Source: Vineibacter terrae (lineage in GTDB: Bacteria; Pseudomonadota; Alphaproteobacteria; Reyranellales; Reyranellaceae). From it: a DNA stretch of 64,000 nt. The stretch covers positions 186,001 to 250,000 of the forward strand of contig NZ_VDUZ01000004.1 in the NCBI RefSeq assembly GCF_008039615.1, read 5' to 3'. This document shows, piece after piece, positions 43,769-52,542 of this stretch. Both the position numbers and the translations under genes were made by a program. Each line of letters starts with the position of its first letter. The stretch's first letter is position 1. Below the pieces are notes generated by a model that saw nothing but the letters and a program-made list of their open reading frames with translations, made no database searches and was not told where the DNA came from.

Positions 43769-44375
43769 TCTGAGCGGCCGCATCCAGGACGATCTCGACC
43801 GCGCCGATCTGGCGCTGCAGATCGGGCAGGCGATCCGCGACGCCGTGGAGCACTACGAGTCCGAGCGGTTCGCCTTCAACGAGGTCGCCAACGTGACGGC
43901 GACCTTCGGCGGCGGCGCCGACGCCATCCCGCTCGCGTCGCTGCCGGTCTACTTCACGAAGATCGACCGCATCCGCCTGCAGGTGTCCGGCGCGCCGACG
44001 CTGACGGACCTGATCCCGCGTGATTATGCCTGGCTGATGGCCGGCCAGGACGTCAAGGCGATCTGCCGGCCGGTCGAGTACTGCGTCTATGCCGAGCAGC
44101 TGCAGCTCGACAGCCGGCCGGACCAGGCCTACCTGGCGGTGCTCGACGGCGTGCAGCGCATCAGCACGGCCAGCGCCGCCACCGACAGCAGCGCCTGGTT
44201 CAACGAAGGCCGGCACCTGGTGCGCGCCCGCGCCAAGGCCGACCTCTACGCCCATGTCGTCAAGGCGCTCGACCAGGCGCAGGTCATGACCGCGCTCGAG
44301 CAGCGCGCGTTCCGCACGCTCAAGCAGAAGCTCAACGCGCGCAATGCGGGGCGCATCAGGCCGACGATCTACTGA
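43752..44375 (+). CDS. head-to-tail adaptor, P22 gp4-like
   Basis: 207 residues. The first half, LSGRIQDDLDRADLALQIGQAIRDAVEHYESERFAFNEV, is the conserved N-terminal helix pair of the podoviral gp4/adaptor family. A beta region and a C-terminal helix with ARAKADLYAHVVKALDQAQVMTALEQ follow. It would form the first ring below the portal. P22 gp4 is 166 residues, so this is slightly long. There is no muramidase motif. Confidence 0.72.
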   Translation: MATLADLSGRIQDDLDRADLALQIGQAIRDAVEHYESERFAFNEVANVTATFGGGADAIPLASLPVYFTKIDRIRLQVSGAPTLTDLIPRDYAWLMAGQDVKAICRPVEYCVYAEQLQLDSRPDQAYLAVLDGVQRISTASAATDSSAWFNEGRHLVRARAKADLYAHVVKALDQAQVMTALEQRAFRTLKQKLNARNAGRIRPTIY

Positions 44376-44411
44376 CGCAGGCATACACCTCTGTTCGTCG
44401 AAGAGGGGCAG

Positions 44412-44558
44412 ATGACAAGCTCACTAACGATTCAGCGTGGCAGTGTCCCACCGACCCAGAAGAAGGGCGATGCCGGGAAGAAGGCGGCTCGGCAGCGCAA
44501 GCGACGCGCGTGGTGGCTCAGGGCATGCAGGTTGCTGCTCGGCCAGCGGCAGCCGTGA
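44412..44558 (+). CDS. small basic phage ORF
   Basis: 48 residues. KKGDAGKKAARQRKRRAWWLRACRLLLGQRQP ends the protein, so the C-terminal half is strongly basic with two Trp. AGAGGGG lies just before the ATG, in the right arm of a short hairpin (CCTCT-N9-AGAGG, about 44387-44406). It sits between the adaptor and the effector-like gene. No homologue is recognised; it could be a toxin-like or DNA-binding peptide, or not real. Confidence 0.35.
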   Translation: MTSSLTIQRGSVPPTQKKGDAGKKAARQRKRRAWWLRACRLLLGQRQP

Positions 44559-44591
44559 ACGGTCTTTGCTTGTGCCACATCGAAGGAGTGT

Positions 44592-45668
44592 ATGATGTCC
44601 GATCCCATGGGGCTGCTCAGCACCCAGCCATACGACCCGGCGCAGCTTGACCCCCTCAGCGCGTTGAGTCGGTACCACGGCGCGCGGGCTGTCAACGCCC
44701 TGGTGAACACCGTCGGAATGGAGCCGATCTACAAGCCGCAATTGCCTTTGGCGATGCCCGCCGCCCTCCGTCCGCATGCCTTTGATGGCGCCGATGTGCT
44801 CTCGTTGTGGCTGGAATCAACGCCGATCGCCGCAGTTCGCGATGGTGTCAAAGCCTACAAGGATTTCTTGCGATCATGGATGGCCGATGATTCCACGGGC
44901 ATGATATCGGCTGCTGCCGACGGGGCGCTGGCAGCGACGTCGTTCACGCCGTACGGGAAGGCTGGGAAAGCTGCGCGTCCGGTTGCGAAGGCCGTAGCCC
45001 CTCATCTCCGTGAATTTGTGGAGGCGGCGACAAAGTTCAATCCACGTGGCCTGCCGATGGACCTTGCCAGTCGGCACGCACGTGCCGCAGCGATGGGCTT
45101 CGACATGAGTCAGCGATTCTTTCATGCAACCGATCGCACGTTCAAATTCTTTGATCCGAAGAAGGGAGGTGAAATCGAGGCGACCTTCTTCTCGAGCAGC
45201 CCTCACGTGGCCGACAGCTATATCGGCATGGACGGCGTGCCTATGTCGAGCGAAGCGGATGACTTCGCCGCTGCGGTGGCTCGCTTGATGCCGAATGCCC
45301 CTCGCCAACGCCAATATGCGCCGGGCGAGCAGATGTACGACGTGGTTTTGCGCGACCTCGACAAGTTCAAGGTCGTGGACTACTCGCTTCCAGGGCGGGA
45401 AAGCTATGAGGTGACGATAAGGAAGGCGAAGGAGGAAGGCTATCCCGGCGTCATCTTCCGCAACATGGGTGATGCAGGACCAGCGGTGCAGGATTTCGAT
45501 CTGCCGAAGGCGCAGGAGCTGTCCACGATCGTTGCCTTGATCGACCCGTCCTATGCGCGCTCTCCCCGCGCAACCTTTGATCCGAAGAAGAAGCATAGCA
45601 AGGACTTGCTTTCCAATCGGTTGCCGAGAGGCGGTGTCGGGCTGCTCACGCCACATATGCCGGCGTGA
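44592..45668 (+). CDS. phage ADP-ribosyltransferase-like effector protein
   Basis: 358 residues. The C-terminal part has the pattern of polyvalent-protein ARTs: FFHATDRTFKFFDPKKGGEIEATFFSSSPHVADSYIG, with His178 and Tyr210 in the places of the H-Y pair of an H-Y-E enzyme. A linker PMDLASRHARAAAMGF (155-170) is shared with the disrupted gene at 54172 (MDLASRQSRAEKM). The N-terminal 150 residues differ. GAAGGAG precedes the start. Its lower GC sets it apart from the structural genes. A protein ejected with DNA to modify a host target is the most likely reading; the third catalytic residue is unassigned. Confidence 0.62.
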   Translation: MMSDPMGLLSTQPYDPAQLDPLSALSRYHGARAVNALVNTVGMEPIYKPQLPLAMPAALRPHAFDGADVLSLWLESTPIAAVRDGVKAYKDFLRSWMADDSTGMISAAADGALAATSFTPYGKAGKAARPVAKAVAPHLREFVEAATKFNPRGLPMDLASRHARAAAMGFDMSQRFFHATDRTFKFFDPKKGGEIEATFFSSSPHVADSYIGMDGVPMSSEADDFAAAVARLMPNAPRQRQYAPGEQMYDVVLRDLDKFKVVDYSLPGRESYEVTIRKAKEEGYPGVIFRNMGDAGPAVQDFDLPKAQELSTIVALIDPSYARSPRATFDPKKKHSKDLLSNRLPRGGVGLLTPHMPA

Positions 45669-45793
45669 AACGACGATCGAGAAACGACGCGACGAATCTG
45701 GGCATGTAGTGCTCAAAGAGATCGATGGCTGCCTGGGCAAAGAATTTTTTTCTTCGCCTGCTTTCGTTCCGTTGTGCGGCAATCTACAGGTGT

Positions 45794-46026
45794 GTATATA
45801 AACTGCATTCGCGTTAAGCGTTCCTGCCGCCGGGGATCATCGGGCGCTTCGTCGGCCGCACGACACGCGGCAAGCCGCCGCCGGGCCGCTATCTCGGGCG
45901 CATTCGCCGCTGCCGTCGTCAGGCAGCACCGTGTCGTTCGTCTCTCAGCAGTGTGACAGCGTTGCGACGCCCTCGGCGCAAGCCATAGGGCGTCGCGTCT
46001 GTCCATCGCCAGCAGGAGTCCTCGCG
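45794..46026 (+). promoter_or_regulatory. late leader with duplicated GC-rich unit (copy 2)
   Basis: GTATATA (45794-45800), then CCTGCCGCCGGGGATCAT-type units: CCGCCGGGG at 45827-45835 with CGGGCGCTTCG at 45841-45851, and CCGCCGGG at 45878-45885 with CGGGCGCATTCG at 45895-45906. The unit spacing is 51 bp, identical to the leader at 35242. A T-run (45744-45751) upstream may end the previous transcript. It precedes the gene at 46027 (AGGAG at 46012-46016). The 358-bp gap 45669-46026 holds no convincing gene. Confidence 0.6.
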
Positions 46027-46476
46027 ATGTGGTACGGGCAGCGTCCACCGTGGATACAACGGCAGCTGACGCCGGGCGCTGGCATGCCGCCGGATGGCCG
46101 CGCGCCGATGCCGATGCAGCGGCCGCAGATACCGACGCCGCATGTCGCGTCGAGCAACGTGCCGCTGTCGGCTCGGCAAGGCGACACGGGCGCTGGCGCG
46201 CTCAGTCCAGCGATGATGGGTCTGTTGCAGCAGCTGTTTGCTGAGCGCAGCCCCCAGAACATGCAGAAGCCGGCGGGCAGTGCGCCCGAGAACGTGCCCA
46301 ATATCGCGATGCCGCCTGCCATGGGCCCGATGTCACCCGAGGCGGCGCAGCGTGGCGGCGGCATGGACAACGGCCAGGGAGCGATCCCTGGCCGATTCGG
46401 TCTGCTGGCTCAGCTCCCGTTCCTGCTGCGCCGCGGCGGCGTGACGGGTGGCGGCATGATCGGCGGTGGCGTCTGA
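46027..46476 (+). CDS. Pro/Met/Gln-rich phage protein, unknown role
   Basis: 149 residues, low-complexity (QRPPWIQRQLTPGAGMPPDGRAPMPMQRPQIPTPH) with a helical patch LSPAMMGLLQQLFAERS and a C-terminal hydrophobic Leu/Gly stretch (FGLLAQLPFLLRRGG). It is mostly disordered and has no motif. It is the first gene after the second late leader, and its stop overlaps the gp10-like start. A virion assembly or ejection role is possible from place only. Confidence 0.5.
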   Translation: MWYGQRPPWIQRQLTPGAGMPPDGRAPMPMQRPQIPTPHVASSNVPLSARQGDTGAGALSPAMMGLLQQLFAERSPQNMQKPAGSAPENVPNIAMPPAMGPMSPEAAQRGGGMDNGQGAIPGRFGLLAQLPFLLRRGGVTGGGMIGGGV

Positions 46477-47936
46477 TGCGCCTGGCGCTGGGCCCGCTCG
46501 CACCGGACAACCCCGACCTCGGCAATGCCGGGCTCGAGGACGCGGTGAACTGCCTGCCACTGAGCGGCGGCTACGGGCCGCTGCCCGATGCCCGGGCCTT
46601 CTCCTCGAGCCTCAGCAGCACCTGCATGGGGGCCTATGCCACGCGCGACGTCAGCGGCGTGGTCAGCACCTTCGCCGCCACCGCCGGCCAGCTCTACAAG
46701 GCGAGCGCCACCGGCTGGACCAATGTCAGCCGCACCGCCAGCTACACCACGGCCAATGACGGCCGCTGGGACTTCGCGACCTTCGGCAACACCTGCCTGG
46801 CCGCCAACGGCGTCGATGCCATGCAGGTCTACACCCTGGGTAGCTCGAGCCGGTTCCTGGACCAGAGCGCTTCGGCCAGCGCGCCGGTGGCGTCGCTGGT
46901 CACGGTGGTGCGCGACTTCGTCTTCGCCGGCCGGCTGGCGACGCAGATCAACGCCGTGCAATGGTGCCAGATCAACAACCCGCTGCGCTTCACGTCGAGC
47001 GCCCGCCTGCAGTCCGACCGCCAGGAGCTGCCGGGCGAGGGCGGCGCCATCGTGGCCATGACCGGCGGTGACTTCGCCACCATCCTGGCGCAGCGCTCGA
47101 TCTGGCGCGGCACCTATGTCGGCGCGCCGGTGATCTTCCGCTTCGACGAGGTGGTGCCCAACATCGGCTGCTTCGCCCGCGGCAGCGCCGCGCGCTTCCA
47201 GAACATGACGTTCTTCCTGTCGCAGAGCGGCTTCTACCTGTTCGACGGCGCCCAGGCGGTGCCGATCGGCGACGGCATGATCGACGGCTTCTTCAAGGCC
47301 GACCTCAATCCCGCCTTCCGCCACCGCATCACGTCGGTGATCGACCCGATCAACAAGCTGTATGTCGTGAGCTACCCCAGCAACGCCAGCAGCGACGGCA
47401 CGCCCGACCGGGCCATGCTCTACAACTGGGCGGCGCGCCGCTGGGCCCGGGCTGAGATCACGGTCGAGCTGATCTTCGCCGGCCTCAGCGCCGGCATGAC
47501 CCTGGAGCAGCTCGACAGCATCGCCGGCAGCCTTGACGCGCTGCCCTTCAGCCTCGACAGCGACCTGTGGGCCGGCGGCCTGACCGTGGTCAGCGGCTTC
47601 GACATCGGCCACCGCTTGGTGACGTTCGACGGACCGCCGCGGGCGGCGCGGTTCATCACCGGCGAGTCGCAGCTCGTCCTCGACCGCCGCGCCTTCATGA
47701 CCGCGGTGCGGCCGCTGGTGCAGGGCACCGCCGCCACTGCCGTCAGCGTGCAGGTCGGCAAGCGCGACCGGCTGATCGACCCGGTGATGTACACCGCGGC
47801 CTCGGCCATGAACGCCAACGGCACCTGCCCGGTGCGGGCCAATGCCCGCTTCCACCGCCTGCGGCTGGACATCTCGGGCGGCTACAGCCAGGCGCTGGGC
47901 TTCGACGTTCAGGCCGTGCCGGAGGGCATGAGATGA
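46476..47936 (+). CDS. P22 gp10-like packaged-DNA stabilisation/neck protein
   Basis: 486 residues. The beta-propeller-like architecture shows many repeated blades of type YTTANDGRWDFATFGNTCLAANG and FVFAGRLATQINAVQWCQINNPLRF, and includes GDFATILAQRSIWRGTYVG. These are the hallmarks of the gp10/nozzle family in short-tailed phages that closes the portal after packaging. Length is close to P22 gp10 (472). It has a one-base overlap with the previous gene and an ATGA overlap with the next. Confidence 0.75.
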   Translation: MRLALGPLAPDNPDLGNAGLEDAVNCLPLSGGYGPLPDARAFSSSLSSTCMGAYATRDVSGVVSTFAATAGQLYKASATGWTNVSRTASYTTANDGRWDFATFGNTCLAANGVDAMQVYTLGSSSRFLDQSASASAPVASLVTVVRDFVFAGRLATQINAVQWCQINNPLRFTSSARLQSDRQELPGEGGAIVAMTGGDFATILAQRSIWRGTYVGAPVIFRFDEVVPNIGCFARGSAARFQNMTFFLSQSGFYLFDGAQAVPIGDGMIDGFFKADLNPAFRHRITSVIDPINKLYVVSYPSNASSDGTPDRAMLYNWAARRWARAEITVELIFAGLSAGMTLEQLDSIAGSLDALPFSLDSDLWAGGLTVVSGFDIGHRLVTFDGPPRAARFITGESQLVLDRRAFMTAVRPLVQGTAATAVSVQVGKRDRLIDPVMYTAASAMNANGTCPVRANARFHRLRLDISGGYSQALGFDVQAVPEGMR

Positions 47937-48298
47937 CCCTGGTGCTGACCGGTCCGCCGCCGACCTGGAAGACGCAGCTCGAGGCGGCGGACCTGCAGAA
48001 CGTCAAGCGCGGCGTCGCCTTCGCGACGTTCGCGGCGGGCGTGGCGGTGACGCGCTTCAGCGACGGCGGTGCGCTGTACGTGGTCGACACCACGGCCGCC
48101 AACCGCCAGGTGGTGCTGCCACGTGCCGCCGACAGCGCAGGCCAGGAGCACATCGTCAAGCGCGCCACGGCAGGCGCCAACACCTGCGTGGTGTCCAGCG
48201 ACGGCGGCGTGCTGGACGGCACCGCCTCCTACAGCCTCGCCACGCAATACGCCGTGGGGCGCTTCATGAGCGACGGCCAGAACTGGTGGACGACGTGA
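47933..48298 (+). CDS. small beta-rich phage tail-associated protein
   Basis: 121 residues. After MTLVLTGPPPTWKTQLEAADLQNVKRG it is a chain of short strands with SDGGALYVVDTTAANRQVVLPRAADSAGQEHIVKRATAGANTCVVSS and ends in GQNWWTT. Such strand repeats are common in tail-spike head-binding or needle parts. No specific family is recognised. It is coupled at both ends by ATGA/GTGA overlaps to its neighbours. Confidence 0.55.
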   Translation: MTLVLTGPPPTWKTQLEAADLQNVKRGVAFATFAAGVAVTRFSDGGALYVVDTTAANRQVVLPRAADSAGQEHIVKRATAGANTCVVSSDGGVLDGTASYSLATQYAVGRFMSDGQNWWTT

Positions 48299-48864
48299 CC
48301 CTTCGGAAGACCTCAGGGCAAGCCCTTCAGCTCCCCGACATCCAGGGGCCCGTCAACGATCGCGCCTGGGCGATCGAGGGCGTCCCCGCCGACGCGGCCG
48401 CGGTGCCGTGGCGGCGCTGCTGGACGCTGCTGGCGCGGGCGGTGGCGCGCTTCCCGGACGTGGCCGGGAAGTGGACCAGCGAGGCGCTGCTCCACGACGT
48501 GATGTGCGGTCAGGCGCAGCTGTGGGTGGCGTGGTCCTACGAGCGCCGGCGCATCGAGGGCGTGGTGGTGACGCGGATCTTCGACCGGCCGGCGATGGCG
48601 CCCAACGACAAGGTCTGCGAGTGCCCGCTGGCGGCGGGCGTCAACATGGTCCAGTGGGGCGCGCCGATGTTCGCGATGCTCAAGGCGTGGGCGCGCGCGC
48701 AGGGCTGCGACTACATCGCGGGCTACGGCCGGCGCGGCTGGAAGCGGCTGTTCGGCTTCACCGAGATGGGCGCGACCGAGGACGGGCTGCCGATCCTCAT
48801 CATGCCGCTGTGTGGTTCGACCTGCACACCATGTGGTTCGACCGGCTCACCATGGAGGCACTGA
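48295..48864 (+). CDS. GNAT-like phage protein
   Basis: 189 residues from GTG 48295 (GTGA overlap with the previous stop). The segment AQLWVAWSYERRRIEGVVVTRIF, followed by VQWGAPMFAMLKAWARAQGCDYIAGYGRRGWKRLFGFTEMG, has the strand-strand-helix-strand order of N-acetyltransferases, as in similar genes beside tail genes of short-tailed phages. The acetyl-CoA loop is poorly conserved, so activity is uncertain. The start at 48286 (GTG) is an alternative. Confidence 0.55.
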   Translation: MTLRKTSGQALQLPDIQGPVNDRAWAIEGVPADAAAVPWRRCWTLLARAVARFPDVAGKWTSEALLHDVMCGQAQLWVAWSYERRRIEGVVVTRIFDRPAMAPNDKVCECPLAAGVNMVQWGAPMFAMLKAWARAQGCDYIAGYGRRGWKRLFGFTEMGATEDGLPILIMPLCGSTCTPCGSTGSPWRH

Positions 48865-49148
48865 TGGCGGCGGGAGCAGGCACGGGATTGGGCAAGGGGC
48901 AGGGCGGCCCGCTGGCGGTGCGCCTGCCGCCCTGGGCCGCGGGCGGTATGCTGCCGTGGCAGCAATCCTATGGCATGCCGCTGCCGGGCCTGCTGAACCA
49001 GGCGATGCTGCCGGGCATGCAGGCGCAGCTCGCCGCTCAGGCGCAGGTCGCGCAAGCGCCTCAGGCGCAACAGCCGGCGGCGCAGGCCGCCAAGGACCCG
49101 ATGGCGGACTACTGGCTGAACTTCAACCACGGCTCGTCGGGGCCGTGA
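48864..49148 (+). CDS. small Ala/Gln-rich phage protein, unknown
   Basis: 94 residues. It has a Gly/Pro/Leu N-terminal part (AVRLPPWAAGGMLPWQQSYGMPLPG) and an Ala/Gln helix (QAQLAAQAQVAQAPQAQQPAAQAAKDPMADYWLNF). GGAGG lies 7 nt before the ATG, which overlaps the previous stop. No family is recognised. Composition resembles small virion or ejection components; low-complexity makes homology calls unsafe. Confidence 0.5.
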   Translation: MAAGAGTGLGKGQGGPLAVRLPPWAAGGMLPWQQSYGMPLPGLLNQAMLPGMQAQLAAQAQVAQAPQAQQPAAQAAKDPMADYWLNFNHGSSGP

Positions 49149-49164
49149 GCGCAGGAGCGTGACG

Positions 49165-50490
49165 ATGGGCGGCGGCGGCAAAGGCGGCGGCGGCAAGCAG
49201 ACCACGACGACGACGGCGGAGCCGTGGTCGGGGGTGAAGCCGTTCCTGACCGAGGGCTATCAGGATCTGTCGAATCAGTACAAGCAGGGCGCGCCGGGAT
49301 ACTATCCCGGCGGCACGGTGGCGGGCATGTCGCCCTACACCAGCGGTGCGCTGCAGATGCAGGCGATGCGGGCGCTGCAGGGCAGCCCGCTGACGGGCGC
49401 GGCGCAGGACCAGCTGACGCGCACCATGCAGGGCGACTACGTGGCGCAGCTGAACCCGTCGACGTCGGCGGCCCAGGGCGGCCTGGCCAACATCGCCGGC
49501 GGCAGCCAGCTGGGGGCGCTGGACCCGGCGATGCAGGCGGCGCAGGACCAGCAGCGCGCCACCATCCGCGGCGACTACCTCAACGCCGGCAACCCGTACC
49601 TGCAGGGCGCCGTCGATGCGGCGACGCGGCCGCGGGTCGACAGCTTCCAGCGCAACATCATGCCGGCGATCGACAGCCAGTTCTCGGCCGCCGGCCGCTA
49701 CGGCAGCGGTGCGCATGGCGGGGCGCTGGGCGAGGCGATCGGGCAGCAGCAGCGCGCGATCGGCGACGTCGCCACCAACATGGCGTTCGGCAGCTACAGC
49801 GCCGAGCGCGGCCTGCAGCAGCACGCGGCGGACGCTGCGGCGCAGAACTACAACGCCGCCGCCAACCGGCAGATGCAGGGTATCGGCCAGGCCTTCCAGA
49901 ACTGGAACGCCGAGCGCGACCGGCAGAACCAGGGGATGTTCTTCGCGCCGCAGCTGGCGCAGCAGGACTACTTCGACATCAACCAGCTCGGCGCTTCGGG
50001 CTCGGCGATCGACGCTTACAACCAGGCGCTGCTGGATGCCGATATCGGCCGCTACAACTACGGCCAGAACGCCGACTGGGTGCGCACGCAGGACTACCTC
50101 GGCACGCTGCTGGGCGCGCCGTGGGGCAGCACGTCGACGACTTCGCAGCCGCGGCCCAGCGCCTTCTCGTCGGCCCTGGGCGGCGGGCTGCAGGGCGCCG
50201 GCCAGGGCGCCGCGTTCGGGCCGTGGGGCGCGCTGGCCGGCGGCGTCCTGGGCGCCGGCGCCGGCCTGTTGAACCGCTCGGATGCGCGGGTGAAGACCGA
50301 CATCGTGCGCGTCGGCACGCTCGACAACGGCCTGCCGGTGTACCGCTTCCGCTACATCGACGGCGGTCCCGTCCAGCTCGGCGTGATGGCGCAGGACGTC
50401 GCCAGCATGCGGCCGGATGCGGTGCACGACATCGACGGCGTGCTGCATGTCGACTACGTGCGCGCGACGGAAGAACCAAGCCGTGGCTGA
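49165..50490 (+). CDS. phage tail/ejection protein with C-terminal S74 chaperone domain
   Basis: 441 residues. A Gly/Gln/Ala-rich body with repeated helices (NIMPAIDSQFSAAGRYGSGAHGGALGEAI, YNAAANRQMQGIGQAFQNW) precedes a short hydrophobic Gly-rich stretch (~350-380) and a C-terminal peptidase S74-like domain: SDARVKTDIVRVGTLDNGLPVYRFRYIDGG .. LGVMAQDVASMRPDAV. S74 domains fold trimeric fibres and then cut themselves off. The Ser-Asp start of the domain (SDARVKT) is intact. ATG 49165 has AGGAG 7 nt upstream; GTG 49159 is an alternative. The 143 bp to the next gene hold nothing convincing. Confidence 0.72.
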   Translation: MGGGGKGGGGKQTTTTTAEPWSGVKPFLTEGYQDLSNQYKQGAPGYYPGGTVAGMSPYTSGALQMQAMRALQGSPLTGAAQDQLTRTMQGDYVAQLNPSTSAAQGGLANIAGGSQLGALDPAMQAAQDQQRATIRGDYLNAGNPYLQGAVDAATRPRVDSFQRNIMPAIDSQFSAAGRYGSGAHGGALGEAIGQQQRAIGDVATNMAFGSYSAERGLQQHAADAAAQNYNAAANRQMQGIGQAFQNWNAERDRQNQGMFFAPQLAQQDYFDINQLGASGSAIDAYNQALLDADIGRYNYGQNADWVRTQDYLGTLLGAPWGSTSTTSQPRPSAFSSALGGGLQGAGQGAAFGPWGALAGGVLGAGAGLLNRSDARVKTDIVRVGTLDNGLPVYRFRYIDGGPVQLGVMAQDVASMRPDAVHDIDGVLHVDYVRATEEPSRG

Positions 50491-50633
50491 TGGCGCGGAT
50501 GCGTCAGGCGCAGTCGAGGCTCGGGGGTGCGCTCGGTCCTGCGCCTCGCGCCAGCTGACCTTCAGCGACCATCGAGCGTCATCCACGTCCGCCTTTGCAG
50601 TGAGCCTCGATTCGCAAGGCAGGGAATAGCGTC

Positions 50634-52061
50634 ATGGCACTTCGTCACTGGAGCGCGACCGCCAGCGGCAACGCCGCTGTTGCAGGCATCAACTGGACCG
50701 AAGGGCAACCGCCTTCGACAGTGAACGACAGCGCGCGGCAGGAGATGGCGCAGGTGCGCCAGCAGTACCGGCCGGACCAATGGCATTGGGTGGAGATCAG
50801 CAACACCGCCTCGGTGGCGTCGCAGACCAGCTTCAAGGTCTCGACCGACCTGACAGCGGCCTTCCACGCGCAGCGTCGGGTGCGGCTCACCGGCGGCAGC
50901 ACGACGCGCTACGCGTCGGTCGTGTCGTCGAGCTTCGCGGCCGAGACGACGGTCACGGTCACGGTCGACGCCGGCTCGCTGTCCGCCAGCCACACCATCG
51001 CCGCGTTGGGACCGTCGGTCGTCGCCTCGCCAAGCCCGATCAACTTCCTGCCCCTGACGGGCGGCACGCTGACGGGTGATCTGACGCTCAACAAAAACGG
51101 CGGAGTCTTGAGGGTCAGGTCACCTGCGGGTGGCCAGGCCGGTCAGATCATGTTCGGCAGCGGCACTGTCGATCGCTGGGGCATCCTGAAGTTCACCGAT
51201 GAGGCGCTGTACATCCAGCGCTTCAACGGCAGCGGTGCTTTTCTCAACAACGTCGTGCACCTGCAGGCTGATGGGGCAATCAACCTGAACGGCACCACAG
51301 CCGTCAATGGCTCCTTGAACGCCAACGGCGCGGTCACCGTCAGCAGCAACCTGCAGGTCAACGGCAACGCGCAGATCAACGGGACCATCACCACCTTCAA
51401 CACGCTCCAGATTTCGGTGCCCACCACCGCACGGGTGAGCATGAACAGCGGCTCACGGCTGTGGACGGCCGGTGTCGTGAGCAACACGACGTACGCCATT
51501 GCCGACGAGACGGGCGCGCAGCAGCGACTGGTCATGTACGCCGGCGGCGAGACGCAGGTCATCGGCGGCAACGGCGTGCTCCGCGGGCCAGGCACGTTCT
51601 ACCCGAGCGCCGACGGCAATTGGGTGTTGTCGACCGACGGCAACAACATGTTCTTCACCCAGAACGCCAGCTGCTACAGCTACTACACCCGGTCGACAGG
51701 TAACTGGGGCTGGGTCGTAAACGGCATCACCATCGGCGAGCTGAACTTCGGAAATAGCCTCGGCTTCCGGTCCCGAAGCAATGCCAAAGCCTGGGTAAGC
51801 GGCAGCATCGCCACTATCCAGGACAGCATGAACGTTAGCAGCATTACCTACAATGCTGCGGGTGACTATACTATCAACTTCTCTCACGCGATGCCAAATG
51901 CAAACTACGCAGTCGCCGGTTCGACTCAACATACAGTACTTGCTTACATCCTCGGAACGACAGCGAAGAACATAGGATCATGTAGTATCCAGATTCGCAG
52001 CAACAGCAACATACTCGTCGACAATCAATGGAGTTTAGTCATCTTTGCTGCGGGGGTGTGA
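50634..52061 (+). CDS. phage tail fibre protein
   Basis: 475 residues. The N-terminus (ALRHWSATASGNAAVAGINWTEGQPPSTVNDSARQEMAQVR) is a widespread virion-binding segment of tail fibres. The middle has short Asn/Gly repeats (INLNGTTAVNGSLNANGAVTVSSNLQVNGNAQINGTI) of beta-helix type. The C-terminal ~90 residues (from about 51.8 kb) switch to a sequence with visibly lower GC and form the likely receptor-binding tip. The next gene, of similar low GC, is the probable chaperone. Confidence 0.8.
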   Translation: MALRHWSATASGNAAVAGINWTEGQPPSTVNDSARQEMAQVRQQYRPDQWHWVEISNTASVASQTSFKVSTDLTAAFHAQRRVRLTGGSTTRYASVVSSSFAAETTVTVTVDAGSLSASHTIAALGPSVVASPSPINFLPLTGGTLTGDLTLNKNGGVLRVRSPAGGQAGQIMFGSGTVDRWGILKFTDEALYIQRFNGSGAFLNNVVHLQADGAINLNGTTAVNGSLNANGAVTVSSNLQVNGNAQINGTITTFNTLQISVPTTARVSMNSGSRLWTAGVVSNTTYAIADETGAQQRLVMYAGGETQVIGGNGVLRGPGTFYPSADGNWVLSTDGNNMFFTQNASCYSYYTRSTGNWGWVVNGITIGELNFGNSLGFRSRSNAKAWVSGSIATIQDSMNVSSITYNAAGDYTINFSHAMPNANYAVAGSTQHTVLAYILGTTAKNIGSCSIQIRSNSNILVDNQWSLVIFAAGV

Positions 52062-52062
52062 G

Positions 52063-52542
52063 ATGAACAAACGGATATTTTACATCGATGCCGACGGTTC
52101 GCCTCATTTGGTAGTTCCTGCGCCGGCAGCGCGTTTTGATGACGAGACAGACGATGCTTTCCTTACGAGGATATCGGTCAAGGACGTACCGAAGGAAGCC
52201 AGGGCCGTGCGCACTGTTGATGTTGCCGATTTACCGGAAGATCTTAACGCGGGTGCGGTGTTTTTTAGAGCTTGGACGATCACAGGTAATCAGCTCTGTG
52301 TTGACATGGTTACGGCGCGCAGTATTTGGCGAGAGCATATAAGAGAGGCGCGAGCATCACTTTTAGCAGCCTTGGATATTGAATACTTGCGTGCAGATGA
52401 GCAAGAGGACTCAGAGAGAAAGGCGGCCATCGCTGCACGCAAGCAAAAGCTGCGAGACGCACCTTCTGATCCTGCTATTGAAAACGCCGAAACAATTGCG
52501 TCTCTTCGAGAAGTATGGCCGCTAGACGGGGACGATTCATGA
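52063..52542 (+). CDS. tail-fibre assembly/chaperone-like protein
   Basis: 159 residues. It begins 1 bp after the fibre stop. After KRIFYIDADGSPHLVVPAPAAR, the C-terminal half (SIWREHIREARASLLAALDIEYLRADEQEDSERKAAIAARKQKLRDAPSDPAI) has the helical layout of tail-fibre assembly (Tfa/DUF4376-like) proteins. GC is clearly lower than in the flanking genes and matches the tip of the fibre, so the two probably moved together. A ATGA overlap leads to the next gene. Confidence 0.65.
   Translation: MNKRIFYIDADGSPHLVVPAPAARFDDETDDAFLTRISVKDVPKEARAVRTVDVADLPEDLNAGAVFFRAWTITGNQLCVDMVTARSIWREHIREARASLLAALDIEYLRADEQEDSERKAAIAARKQKLRDAPSDPAIENAETIASLREVWPLDGDDS

Noticed and set aside
50486-50633. Short plus-strand ORFs between the S74 protein and the tail fibre
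   Set aside because: They are under 50 codons, without ribosome sites or motifs.
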